From Croceibacterium sp. TMG7-5b_MA50 (GTDB lineage Bacteria; Pseudomonadota; Alphaproteobacteria; Sphingomonadales; Sphingomonadaceae): a DNA stretch of 64,000 nucleotides. The stretch is taken from NCBI RefSeq assembly GCF_039830145.1, contig NZ_CP156082.1:1816001-1880000 (forward strand). Direction: 5' to 3'. The notes beneath the pieces are model-generated. The model saw only the letters and a list, made by a program, of their open reading frames with translations. It did no database searches and had not been told where the DNA came from. This document shows, one piece after another, positions 45,985 through 55,206 of this stretch (within the stretch, counting starts at the first letter, position 1; every line of letters begins with the position of its first letter). Position numbers and translations under genes: made by a program.

Positions 45985-46664
45985 CGGTCGCAGTCTCGCA
46001 GAGCAATCGGCGTTGATCACCGATCCTAACGTACAACGCGGGAGCACCACATGCCGGAACCGGGCCAATCCTTGCCCGATCGTAGGCGGGCTCTGCGCGA
46101 GGCTATTCGAAGGCGGCTCACCGATGGACGCGCTCAAGCCATCGGGCAACACTGACATGGCCAGCACCCGGTAAGAAGCGGCGGAAGAAAGGTGTTGGAC
46201 CGCTCATTCAGCGAGAGCGTGCAAGATCAGCTCCAGCTCACCTTGAGAAGGCTGACCCCATAGCGGACGCTCAGACCACCGCTTTCGCATCCCAACTTCG
46301 GCCATTCGTTCATCACGATCTTACAATTGCTCTCCGGTGCTCTAATCGGGGCAATGAACGGCAAAGTCTGTGTGGTCAGACGCCGTTTGTCCGGGTCACA
46401 GAGCAGTGGACCCAAACTCCGGCCGACGGGAACGGTCGATCGACAAACGGGCTGCTCTTCATTTTGAGGTTAGAGCACCACATGGTCACCGTTTCGATGG
46501 CCTCGACATAGAGCCATTCAAACAACGAGGTGCTAGTCGATATGTGCGGCACGGTCACCGCACCGCAACCGAGTTGTCGATCTCGTCCTCGTTTCAGGCG
46601 TTCATATGCGTCCCAAGGTCAATTGACACGGGAGGTCACGGACAAGCGGGCATGGATGCGATAC
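45985..46664. other. Intergenic stretch before the defence-like island
   Basis: No gene is recognised. It contains the paoABC promoter zone and one dispersed repeat. Bases 46320-46660 look compositionally different (less GC), as in acquired DNA. Confidence 0.45.
46253..46312. repeat. Dispersed intergenic repeat, copy 3
   Basis: Left block TGACCCCATAGCGGACGCTC and right block TTCGGCCATTCGTTCAT, the clearest form of the repeat. Confidence 0.75.
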
Positions 46665-48848
46665 TTACCCCTTGGCGCGACTGAGACTGGCCAAGCCGGT
46701 CGACAGGGCCCTAATCCTGGCGCGCTCGATATCATTTAGATCCTCCGAGTCGATAAAGGCGCGGCATCCCTCCTCGATCGCATCGAGATCATAGAGTTCG
46801 TAAAAATCGGACTCTACCGACCGGTAGACGCCAAATCTTGTCGTGGTGCCATCGTGCGAACTGCCGAGCATGCCCTTGGAGAGCTTGGCGAGCGTGTGGC
46901 CGTTGCGCCTTGCCTCGTTGGCGAGCCACGCACGCGCCTCTTCCGCACCCCCGAGATGCGACCAAGCCCTTGCCACCTCGTAGTAGTGCGGCAGAGCGGT
47001 AAGCTGGCCGGCTTTCGCTGCCGCCTCAATCTTAGGGAGCAGGACGGGTCCAAGCGCCTCAAAGCTTTCGAGGTGCATATAGTCACGCCGGCTGGCCCCA
47101 TCGGTCTTCATCACGCCGAGCGACCGCGCGAGGTCCACATAGAGGGCGCTTAGCGCTCCGGCGTCCTCCGATGTCGCGAACAGGTCGGCCACGACGTCGC
47201 CGGTAGTGCCGGGTCCGAGTGTGCTCATGATCGCATTGACGAGGACATGATGCGCGGAAGCAGGACCGAAGGTCCCGGCCTCGCTGTTTGCCTCGTACAC
47301 GGCGACACTCTCGTCGACGAGTGCTTTGAACAGCTCAAACTTTGCATCTGGCGAGAGCGTATGAAGGCGGTAGCCGAGCTCCTGGAAGTACTCGCCCACA
47401 AGGCTGGCGCCCTGCTCGTCTCTAAGGCCAATCGCATGCGTGATGTATTCGCGGTGCTTCTCGCGGGTGACATCGGCACCCGCTGCTAGTTCGACCATCG
47501 CTCTCGGAACGGCGTACGGCGATGGCGAGAGACTGAAATAGGCGGTGTAGCCGGCCTTGGTCGCCAGCCCGCGTCGGGCCGCGGCCTCGTTCCACGTCTC
47601 GTGCGACAGGCTCGGCCGGCGGCCGAACACATTCGATCTGTTGGGAAACAGAAGTCGCAGCATCGGGATCGCGTCGGCGCGCGAGTCCTCGCTCAGCGTG
47701 CGGCCAAGCTCGTCGGCGGCCGCCTCCTTCTCGTCTTCCGTGCCGAAGGCCGGGTAGCCCTCTCCAAGAAGGAGGTCGCGATTGTCGCGCACCCACTCGA
47801 AGAGCTTGCGATCGAAGAGGCGCATCGCCTCCATGCAGAGCACGTCGTAGGAATCGACCTCGTCCTTCAGCGCGGCCAAGGCGAAGTGCATGGCGTTGGA
47901 GAGCCGCACGACGTCGCGTGGGTGGCGGATCCAACGGTTCAGGCCGACCTGCACCATCTCGATCCATCTGGCGCCCGTCGGAGTACCCGGCAATTCCGGG
48001 AGGCTCGCATCGAGCATGCGCATCAGTCCGGTGCGGCTCGGGACCGGGACTTCGGCCTCGTGCTGCACGATCTTCTCCGCATAGCCTGAGCGCGCGCCTT
48101 CTCTGGGCGCGAGCTCCTCGAGGGCGGCCCAGACGATCTGGCGATCGTAGGAAAGGCAGTAGGTGACGTTGGGCAGCCGGCCGACCGTCTTCACCATCTG
48201 CATAAGTGATCGGATCTCGGTCGAGGTCAGCCGGTCGATGTCATCGACGAATACGATAAAGCGCTTGCGGGATGCCCTTAGCCGGATGACGAGCTCGTCG
48301 TAAATCTTCTGCACGGAAGGCTCGGATAGCCACTTCTCTGCCGCTTTGGCCAACCCCTGCTTGGCAAGGGTGGCGCCGACCTTTGACGCGGTCCCACCGG
48401 TATGATCAATCACCACCCCAAGACTCGCGGCGGCGTCGACGATCTTGCCGCCACCGGCTTCTAAGACGCTCTTGGCCACGCGCCTGATTGACGCTTTCCG
48501 ATCGGCGCCGTCGGAGAGGTGCTCCGACATGACCTTGAAGAACGCCGCCGCGAGATCCTGGTGGCCGGAAACGATCCATGGTTCGAAGGAGAACCAGTCC
48601 AGACCATCCACGTCGGCGCTCTCCTCCTCGCGCCACTTTTGAAAATGGCTGCGAACGAAGTTCAGCACAGTGGACTTGCCGGATCCCCACTCGCCGTGCA
48701 GGCCGAAGACGTAGCCGTTGGGCGCGCTCTGCCGGGCGAGTGCTTCGGCCAGCCGTCGCGAGAACGGGGCGAACCCGAGCGTGTCCTCACTCCATGGGTT
48801 AGACCGTGGAGCGTCGTCTGCGAACTGATGCAATTGGTCCCATGTCAT
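46665..48848 (-). CDS. KAP family P-loop NTPase
   Basis: 727 residues. Walker A is GEWGSGKST (52-60), preceded by YVFGLH; WFSFEPWIVSGHQDLAAAFF is the typical KAP strand; Walker B is RFIVFVDDIDRLTSTEI, followed by VTYCLSYDRQIV and RHPRDVVRLSNAMHFAL. KAP NTPases are STAND-like ATPases that are frequent in phage-defence islands; this one lacks an obvious membrane insert. The long C-terminus (about 380-727) is helical and unassigned, and may be the sensor or effector. The ATG at 48848 was chosen by similarity; the frame stays open to 48905. It stands alone on its strand. Confidence 0.85.
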   Translation of the reverse strand: MTWDQLHQFADDAPRSNPWSEDTLGFAPFSRRLAEALARQSAPNGYVFGLHGEWGSGKSTVLNFVRSHFQKWREEESADVDGLDWFSFEPWIVSGHQDLAAAFFKVMSEHLSDGADRKASIRRVAKSVLEAGGGKIVDAAASLGVVIDHTGGTASKVGATLAKQGLAKAAEKWLSEPSVQKIYDELVIRLRASRKRFIVFVDDIDRLTSTEIRSLMQMVKTVGRLPNVTYCLSYDRQIVWAALEELAPREGARSGYAEKIVQHEAEVPVPSRTGLMRMLDASLPELPGTPTGARWIEMVQVGLNRWIRHPRDVVRLSNAMHFALAALKDEVDSYDVLCMEAMRLFDRKLFEWVRDNRDLLLGEGYPAFGTEDEKEAAADELGRTLSEDSRADAIPMLRLLFPNRSNVFGRRPSLSHETWNEAAARRGLATKAGYTAYFSLSPSPYAVPRAMVELAAGADVTREKHREYITHAIGLRDEQGASLVGEYFQELGYRLHTLSPDAKFELFKALVDESVAVYEANSEAGTFGPASAHHVLVNAIMSTLGPGTTGDVVADLFATSEDAGALSALYVDLARSLGVMKTDGASRRDYMHLESFEALGPVLLPKIEAAAKAGQLTALPHYYEVARAWSHLGGAEEARAWLANEARRNGHTLAKLSKGMLGSSHDGTTTRFGVYRSVESDFYELYDLDAIEEGCRAFIDSEDLNDIERARIRALSTGLASLSRAKG

Positions 48849-49295
48849 GCGTGTCTGATAATCGCAGACGTCTCTCTGGTGAACTGGCGCAAACGTCGCA
48901 GCCACGGATTGCAGATCCCACGCTCAAGGAAACGCCTAGCCTACAAACGGCTGCTGCTCGACTTGATCCATCGCGAGCATAACCTGATGGTACGGCAGGT
49001 CGAGGTGGGGGTGCAATGGGGCGAGAACGGCTAGCCAGCTCCGCAGATGGGTGACCCCAAACCGGCCATTCAGCCCTCTTGGCGGAGTGCCCAGCCTCGG
49101 ACGCTCGTTAATGTAAGCCGCTCGGAACTCTAGGGGTCATATTGAGGACGCGCGGCGGCGAGAAGTGGGACTCACCCGCCATTCTGAAGCGCGGTCAACC
49201 ACAGCGTTTAGCAACTGTTGGCCTCCAGGCATTCGCTTATTCTGGCCAGTTGAATTAGTAACTTTGGCGGCTTTTTACTGGTTGATATTGATGTT
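48849..49295. other. Intergenic stretch between KAP and HEPN-like genes
   Basis: No gene is recognised. It contains one copy of the dispersed repeat. The segment next to the HEPN-like stop is AT-richer than its surroundings. Confidence 0.45.
49051..49113. repeat. Dispersed intergenic repeat, copy 4 (divergent)
   Basis: GTGACCCCAAACCGGCCATT on the left and CCTCGGACGCTCGTTAATG on the right. The GGCCATT and GGACGCTC elements are exchanged relative to the other copies. Confidence 0.5.
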
Positions 49296-50594
49296 TCAAC
49301 CCTCTGCAGTTTGGATGGTGCGCTTATAAACCTTCAGATGATGCTCATCTAAAAGTGCCTCTAGATCATAGTCGCTTATTGGGTTTTTGTCGTAAAGCAG
49401 GCTTATGAACTCTCGGAAGCCATGGCTGCCGCGAAGGTCTGCTCCGTTATGAGAAGCCTCAAGCACTAGGGCGATGTCTTCGGCAGAGAAACGGTCAGCT
49501 AGCGGGTTGGCGAGGCTCGTAGCAAGCGTGTTGGCTTGGTCCCAAGTGACGGCGGTTGCGTAGATTTGAGCGGCGCGTGTGATCATCTCGGGCGTAGGTT
49601 CGGGGACGCCAGCCAATTGGTCGGCACTCAACGAGGCGAGAGCCTGTAGAGCTTTGGCACGCCACCAATCTATCTGCAGCGCTCGCTTTATCGCATGACC
49701 TTTATCATCGAACGTCTCCTGCAGAAGCCAGGTCTGAAGCACCACCTGGGTGGCGGTGTCGACCTGCTCGCCTGCTTCGCTGATACGCAGGGACGCTGCG
49801 CCGGCGAAGAGCACTGCGTCAGGAACACCGCTTTTTACCAACTTCTCAATTGCGGTGATCAACCGAGGCACCGCAATAGGTCGGTGCAATTCGACGGTCG
49901 CCTCAATGGCGACAAGCACGTTTGTATTCAGATGATAAGGGTGGGTCGCATCCGGCCACCCGAAAACGAGATCGTCGACAAAGGCGCGCACGAGCGCATC
50001 ACGGGCATTCCCAATTTCAGCTCCACGCAGACGAGCTACAGCGTCGTCCAAGGCCGTTGGAAAGTAGGGCGATACAATCACTGCTTGAAGGCTCGCGAGT
50101 GCTGCTTTGCCTTGCCGCGCCTGCTGCGACAAAACGTAAGTCAGAGCAGAACGGATGTGCAGTCGCGCAAGCTCGGCTGCTGGCGCATAGGGTTGGGCGT
50201 CATGTGAGAAGGTTGGGTGGGCGCAGCGGTTGCGGTCAGCCCGGAGCCGACTTAGCTCCTCAAACTCCTGATGGCCGAAGAAGTCGAACTTATCCCTAAA
50301 ATCCTCAAGCAGGTTGCGCTCAATCTCGAGTAGCCCCTTGATCGCCTGCACGCTTCCGCTTCGCTGCTGCTCTTGGAGTGCATCAAGCTGCGTCACGAGG
50401 GTAACGGCTTCTTGGTCCCCATTAGAAGCTAGCCCGCGCAGCTTCGCAATTAAGTCGAAGCATACGGCTACATGCGTCGAGACAATCGCGGCACGATAAG
50501 CTCCGGCCTCGTAACAGCGCACAGCTTCCCGAATATGCGCTTTCGCGTCGTCACCGACGCATCGAAGGATCAGTTCTTCGAAGCCAAGTATCAC
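49296..50594 (-). CDS. HEPN-motif protein of unknown family
   Basis: 432 residues, soluble. The N-terminal 150 residues are helical, with AYRAAIVSTHVAVCFDLIAK and LSRLRADRNRCAHPTFSH, which contains the Rx4H motif (Arg121-His126) of HEPN ribonucleases. The rest (150-432) is helical-repeat-like, without known motifs. HEPN domains are common toxin or abortive-infection RNases, and the neighbours (KAP NTPase, Abi protein) support a defence role. Rx4H alone is also found in HEPN-like proteins without nuclease activity. Codon use is less GC-biased than in the metabolic genes, consistent with transfer. Confidence 0.6.
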   Translation of the reverse strand: MILGFEELILRCVGDDAKAHIREAVRCYEAGAYRAAIVSTHVAVCFDLIAKLRGLASNGDQEAVTLVTQLDALQEQQRSGSVQAIKGLLEIERNLLEDFRDKFDFFGHQEFEELSRLRADRNRCAHPTFSHDAQPYAPAAELARLHIRSALTYVLSQQARQGKAALASLQAVIVSPYFPTALDDAVARLRGAEIGNARDALVRAFVDDLVFGWPDATHPYHLNTNVLVAIEATVELHRPIAVPRLITAIEKLVKSGVPDAVLFAGAASLRISEAGEQVDTATQVVLQTWLLQETFDDKGHAIKRALQIDWWRAKALQALASLSADQLAGVPEPTPEMITRAAQIYATAVTWDQANTLATSLANPLADRFSAEDIALVLEASHNGADLRGSHGFREFISLLYDKNPISDYDLEALLDEHHLKVYKRTIQTAEG

Positions 50595-51008
50595 AGCAGC
50601 GCCTCATCCGGTGAGTGAAGGCCGCTCGCGCGGCGTCCATGAGCGCTTAGCGCAATGAAGAGTGCTTGTCGCGACAGACGGAAAACTCATCAGGCTTGAG
50701 ACTCCCGCGTGGCAGTATCACGGGCGGCGCGTTGCCGACCTGCAGCTCGTCGGCAATTGAATGACTTGTTTCCGGCAGGAGCGTTCATTCAGCCTAGATC
50801 TTGGAATGGACGAGATTGGTCGCGAGCCGCCCATCGTGCGCCCCTCTGGCATACCCCTTTGCGGCCATTCGCGGCTCGTTTCCGGCTCACCAACTTCAGC
50901 CATCCATTCACCAGCCAGGCGAGGCCGATTGAGGCTGGCGGTAACGCCGTTGGATGAGATCATGCTTGGGTGTAACTGCTCTGCAGCGGATTTCATGGGA
51001 GTGTACGA
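50595..51008. other. Divergent intergenic region between HEPN-like and Abi genes
   Basis: Should hold both promoters. It contains a degenerate repeat copy (50850-50910) and GGAGCGTTCATTCAGCC at 50779-50795, similar to the repeat's right block. No gene seen. Confidence 0.45.
50850..50910. repeat. Dispersed intergenic repeat, copy 5 (degenerate)
   Basis: CATACCCCTTTGCGGCCATT on the left and ACTTCAGCCATCCATTCA on the right. Weaker match, same plan. Confidence 0.4.
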
Positions 51009-51833
51009 ATGCCAACAAGCCGACGTGTTCCGAGGCACGTACGTGATGACAGTGGGCTCACAGCTCGATTTCGCGTCAAATTGGCTGAGGCCACAGCTGC
51101 ACGCCTAGACGTTAGCGAGTGGCGGAAGTTCGTAGTCCTCCATCAACTCGAAGCATGGGCGGAGCATCAGTACAGGTTCTTTCGGAGCATCGAGTGGGGA
51201 GATGCTGACGCCGAAGGCAACATCCTGAGGTTGATTTCGTACATAGTGGATCAGCAGAACGATGACGCGGTTCTCGATCTTTTCGAGCGACCGACTGTGC
51301 AGCGCTGGTTCAAGCAGAATGACCCGACTTTCCTGGACCTATGGAAAGGGCAACAAGATCCACTGCTTGAAGCGTTAGGCCACGGTCTCGCGGAGATCCA
51401 AGACGTTAACGATGTTATCGATCTTAGTCAGTACGCCGCGCGTCTCCGCGCAGCCCTGCCCGCCGACCCTCAGCTGGCAATTGGGACCACCAAAGATCTC
51501 CTCGAGGCAACAATGCGTACGATCTTACAGCGTCGCGGCTTCAAAAACCTGGAGGCGCTGGCTTTTCCCGATCTCGCGACGCGGTGTCTCAACGAGCTCG
51601 GTCTAGTCGGAACGACTCCGCCAACGACCAAGCGCGAGCGAGCCATACGAAAAATCGCGAGTAGTGCCCGCACCATGATCGACACAGCGAACGAGCTCCG
51701 AAATGCAGCGGGAACGGGGCATGGAAAGGTGGTTGATGAAGAAGAGCCGATCAGCGCAGATGACGCCAGCCTTGTCGCGTCAAGCGGGCTGATCCTTGCC
51801 GCGTGGCTCATTCGACACGGCAAAGAGACGTAG
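51009..51833 (+). CDS. Abortive-infection (Abi C-terminal domain) protein
   Basis: 274 residues. The C-terminal half shows the Abi_C pattern: TTKDLLEATMRTILQRRGF, KIASSARTMIDTANELRNAA, GTGHGKVV and a final helix LVASSGLILAAWLIRHG. The N-terminal half (about 30-130) is helical and unassigned. GGGAG lies 8 bases before the ATG. Proteins of this group abort phage growth, or sit in defence islands without tested function. It stands alone on the + strand, 340 bases before the five-gene operon. Confidence 0.8.
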   Translation: MPTSRRVPRHVRDDSGLTARFRVKLAEATAARLDVSEWRKFVVLHQLEAWAEHQYRFFRSIEWGDADAEGNILRLISYIVDQQNDDAVLDLFERPTVQRWFKQNDPTFLDLWKGQQDPLLEALGHGLAEIQDVNDVIDLSQYAARLRAALPADPQLAIGTTKDLLEATMRTILQRRGFKNLEALAFPDLATRCLNELGLVGTTPPTTKRERAIRKIASSARTMIDTANELRNAAGTGHGKVVDEEEPISADDASLVASSGLILAAWLIRHGKET

Positions 51834-52177
51834 CTCTACCAACGTTAATCGGGGCGACCCAACGTCGACGTTCAACCCCATTTCGGCTTCCCAATATATA
51901 CCGTTCGTTCATGCGAAATTCCGGCCTGTGGCGCTCGTAAGACGCCTACCAAGTCGAGCTGCCGGAGTTGGGCCGCTTGCCGCGCGACAGGTTCTGGGTG
52001 ACAGGCAGCTTAAGCAGACACCCACTTCGGAAATGCTCGGTTTCGTAACCCCGCCGCCGAGCGAAAATTGCATGGTGCTCTTTGAGCAACTCGCTAAGCT
52101 CCAGAACCAACGTGCGATGTGCGGGATCAAGGGACGCCCTCGAAACTCAGGGCCGACGGAGGGGTGATTTAGGCTCG
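51834..52177. other. Upstream region of the five-gene operon
   Basis: Contains a partial repeat copy at 51872-51912. No gene is recognised. The promoter of the operon is expected here, but I see no clear -35/-10 pair. Confidence 0.45.
51872..51912. repeat. Dispersed intergenic repeat, copy 6 (short)
   Basis: TCAACCCCATTTCGGCTTCC then CCGTTCGTTCATG: the two end blocks with a shortened middle. Confidence 0.45.
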
Positions 52178-53296
52178 ATGATTAACGCCCTTGCGCTGAA
52201 CCTCATTGCAGACGTCATGAGCTGGGATACCGAGGATGCCACAAAGGAATATGCGTGGCTGCGCCTCATGTCCGCTGTCAAGTATGACGGCTACTCGGAT
52301 TTTCGGGCGGGCGTACGCTTTCTTGAGAACCTCGCTACCTGGCTGCGTCAGTTCCAGCCAACGGACCGGCCTGCCGCTTATGATTTTGTGAAGACGAGGC
52401 TCGTCTACCTCTCTCAGGCCGAAATGCAGAGGGTCATCGAGGTTTTTATCCCCGAGACGGTAACGCCGCATCTCAGAAAGGCCGCCGCCGCTGAGGCTGG
52501 GATCAAACCATGGGAGGTTTGGGGAAACCAGGGCGGAGTGGCGGCCTTCAATCGGCTGCTTCGCCGAAGCCTGTTCGTCGGTCTCAGCGACGGCAGCCGC
52601 ATCGACATCCTCCGCCGGGCGAACTCGCCGCGCCTCGTGCAAGACCAGTTCGTACCGATGCTCGACATCGGCGACGAGAAGTGGCTCGATCTAGGTAAGG
52701 AGCTGATCGGCTCGCTCGGGCAGGATGCCCGCTTCGACAACGTCTACCTGATCGACGACTTCACCGCCTCAGGCACGACCTTCATCAGGCAGGTCGAGGG
52801 CAAGTGGAAGGGCAAGCTGAAGAAGTTCAACGATCTCGTGATCAAGGCGCGGGAATCGATGAAGGAGCAATTTCCCATCGCCGAAGACTACGCCCTCCAC
52901 ATCCACCATTACGTTTCCACCGAGCAGGCGCGGGTGGCGCTGGACGAACGTGTCGCAGACGCCAAGGCCAACCTGGAGAACCGCTCGTTCGACGAGGTAA
53001 CGATCACCGAGGGCCTTCTTTTGCCATCGAGCCTCAAAATGGTCGGCGGTCACGACACGGCGATACTCGACTTGTGCGAACGCTACTACGACGACCATCT
53101 CTATCAGCGTTTAAAGAAGCATTGCGATGAGGCCGGACAGAGCGACATGAAGCGGGGCTACGCGAGTTGCGCCCTACCGATCGTGCTCGAGCACAACGCC
53201 CCCAACAACGCCATCCCGCTGCTCTGGGCAGAGACGACCGGTCGCAATGGCCATCCTATGCGCCCCCTCTTCCGTCGCCGCGATCGGCACGGCTAA
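52178..53296 (+). CDS. Phosphoribosyltransferase-like protein (operon gene 1)
   Basis: 372 residues. The strongest motif is VYLIDDFTASGTTF (189-202), the PRPP-binding signature of type I phosphoribosyltransferases (two acidic residues, then T-x-SGTT). A helical N-terminal domain (1-120) and a C-terminal extension of about 170 residues flank it, unlike housekeeping PRTases. From memory, PRTases with such extensions (PRTase-CE) have been proposed as parts of prokaryotic conflict systems. Reaction, if active: attachment or removal of ribose-5-phosphate on a base or other acceptor. The start at 52178 is the first ATG that gives the whole N-terminal domain. First gene of a tight operon, 4 bases before the ATPase. 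Confidence 0.7.
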   Translation: MINALALNLIADVMSWDTEDATKEYAWLRLMSAVKYDGYSDFRAGVRFLENLATWLRQFQPTDRPAAYDFVKTRLVYLSQAEMQRVIEVFIPETVTPHLRKAAAAEAGIKPWEVWGNQGGVAAFNRLLRRSLFVGLSDGSRIDILRRANSPRLVQDQFVPMLDIGDEKWLDLGKELIGSLGQDARFDNVYLIDDFTASGTTFIRQVEGKWKGKLKKFNDLVIKARESMKEQFPIAEDYALHIHHYVSTEQARVALDERVADAKANLENRSFDEVTITEGLLLPSSLKMVGGHDTAILDLCERYYDDHLYQRLKKHCDEAGQSDMKRGYASCALPIVLEHNAPNNAIPLLWAETTGRNGHPMRPLFRRRDRHG

Positions 53297-53300
53297 CCAT

Positions 53301-55205
53301 ATGGCCAACCCCTTTCTCCGCCGCGCCACCGAGTATGTCCGCGACGACGCCTCCTTTCTGGCGATCGTGAGCCCGGCGCCGCTCACGACATTCCTCGCAA
53401 AAAGCAAGCACAAGGACGAGATGTTCGAGCTGCCTGTCCGCATCATCGGCGAACCGGGCAGCGGAAAAACGATGCTAGCGAAGCTCGCCGAATTTCGAAT
53501 GGTCGACGCGATCGCGCGGGATTTGTCTAGTTCGATCAATCGCGATCTCGCGGGAGCTCTCGGCAATGCGGGCTTTCTGGTTGGCGGCGTGCCGCGCGTC
53601 GCGGCCGTCCGCGAGCCAATGGAATCCGACTACCGAGACTTCTGGGAACTGCCCTACGACGAGGCGGTCAAGACGAAGCTCGCCTTCTGGTTCGCGCAGG
53701 CGCGATCGGTATTGGGCCTCATCCGCAACCTCACCGTTAACCGTCGGCGCGGCCTATCCGACATCCGGTTCGTCGCACGGGATGCCTCGGAAGCCCAGGT
53801 CGAGCAGATCGGCGGTCTCGATCCGGCCGGCATTCGCGAGCGTGCCCTCGAAGTCCAGAAGGCGATCTACTCGGTGGTGGCGGGACTGCGGCCGCCAAGC
53901 ATCGAGAATCTGCCGCCCGCTGCGACAGCCCCCTACAATCCCTTTGAGGCGATCAGCCAGGTCGAGATTGAATGGAAGGGCGAGACCATCGCCCTCAGTC
54001 CGCTCGTCATGTTCGACGACGTCCACGCCCTCCATCCGAAGCAGCGCGACGGCCTGTTCGCCACGCTCGCCCGACGCGAGATCCGCTTCGGCCGATGGCT
54101 GATGATGCGGCTCGACGCCCTTAGCCCCGGCGCTGTCCTTGGCCAGCCCGGCGCGCAGGAAACACACAACCTCGCGACCGGCCGGGACTATGTCGAGATC
54201 AGGATGCAGGGCACCTCAGCGAGGGGCGCCGAGCGGCGCCAATTTCGGACCATGGCGCTCGATATGGCGAACCGGTACCTGCCATCTGTCCAGGTCCTTA
54301 AAAGTCGCGGCGCGACCGACTTCCAGGCTTTGCTGCCCGGTGAGGTCGGCACGATGACGGCGGCCCGGATCAAGGAGCTGGCCGGTCTGGCGAACAAGGA
54401 TCAGCGCCGGCTCGAGATCACCGAGGCGCGGCGCCGCGAGCTAGAGGCGTTGGTGGACGAACATCTATCCGGCGCATCGTCACACGACCGGTCGGAAGAG
54501 CTGAGGCTAGCCATGACTCGGATCCTCATGCACCGCTATGCCAACCGGACGCAGCACCTAACTCCCTCTCTTTTCGAAGCCTTTGACCCGGATCCGAAGA
54601 CGCCGATAAAGGTCAACGCCGGCGTCGCGGACGGTGCGAGGCTTCAGCTCCACCACGCCTACAAGCGGCCGCTTCACTTCGGCGTTGACGATCTCTGCGA
54701 CGCGAGCAACGAGAACGCCGAGATCTTCCTCCAGTTCGCCGGAGCCCTAGTCGCCCGAATGGAGACGCGGGCGATCAGGAACCAGACGCCGGCGCTCACG
54801 GCATCGATGCAGGAGAGCGCTTTAGTCGAGAAGGCAAACGCGATCATGGACGGCTGGTCTTTCGCCTACGCCGCCAGGATTCGGAGGATGGTCGACGCTA
54901 TCGCGAAGGAATGCGTGGAGGTCTCGCTCTCGCCGAACGCCCGTCTCGGTGCAGGCGCCAACGCAATCGCGATTCCCGAGGCCGAGATGCAGCAGCTTCT
55001 ATCCAAAGAGGACGATCTCGCGATCTTGATGAAGCACGCGCTGGCCAACGGCACGATTGTGGTGACGCGCAATTATGGTCAGGGCGGCAAATCCTGGTGC
55101 CTGATCGAGCTGTCGGGCACCGTGTGTATCGCTTACGGGCTAACGCTGAAGCGCGGGGGGTTCCTCGAGAAGCGCCTCGCCTATCTACGCGAGGTCAGCG
55201 ATTAG
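53301..55205 (+). CDS. ORC/CDC6-like AAA+ ATPase (operon gene 2)
   Basis: 634 residues. Walker A is RIIGEPGSGKTML (47-59); Walker B is PLVMFDDVHAL (234-244). NPFLRRATEYVRDDASF at the N-terminus and the long helical part after the ATPase core (about 300-634) fit ORC/CDC6-like or STAND-like ATPases linked to conflict systems. The end (TIVVTRNYGQGGKSWCLIEL) may be a winged helix. It is probably an ATP-driven sensor or DNA-binding switch for the operon. The start at 53301 lies 4 bases after the PRTase stop; an upstream in-frame ATG at 53247 would overlap gene 1. Confidence 0.65.
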   Translation: MANPFLRRATEYVRDDASFLAIVSPAPLTTFLAKSKHKDEMFELPVRIIGEPGSGKTMLAKLAEFRMVDAIARDLSSSINRDLAGALGNAGFLVGGVPRVAAVREPMESDYRDFWELPYDEAVKTKLAFWFAQARSVLGLIRNLTVNRRRGLSDIRFVARDASEAQVEQIGGLDPAGIRERALEVQKAIYSVVAGLRPPSIENLPPAATAPYNPFEAISQVEIEWKGETIALSPLVMFDDVHALHPKQRDGLFATLARREIRFGRWLMMRLDALSPGAVLGQPGAQETHNLATGRDYVEIRMQGTSARGAERRQFRTMALDMANRYLPSVQVLKSRGATDFQALLPGEVGTMTAARIKELAGLANKDQRRLEITEARRRELEALVDEHLSGASSHDRSEELRLAMTRILMHRYANRTQHLTPSLFEAFDPDPKTPIKVNAGVADGARLQLHHAYKRPLHFGVDDLCDASNENAEIFLQFAGALVARMETRAIRNQTPALTASMQESALVEKANAIMDGWSFAYAARIRRMVDAIAKECVEVSLSPNARLGAGANAIAIPEAEMQQLLSKEDDLAILMKHALANGTIVVTRNYGQGGKSWCLIELSGTVCIAYGLTLKRGGFLEKRLAYLREVSD

Positions 55206-55206
55206 G

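Noticed and set aside
50761-51108. 115-residue + strand ORF before the Abi gene
   Set aside because: Overlaps the Abi start in another frame, covers the repeat region, and shows no domain.
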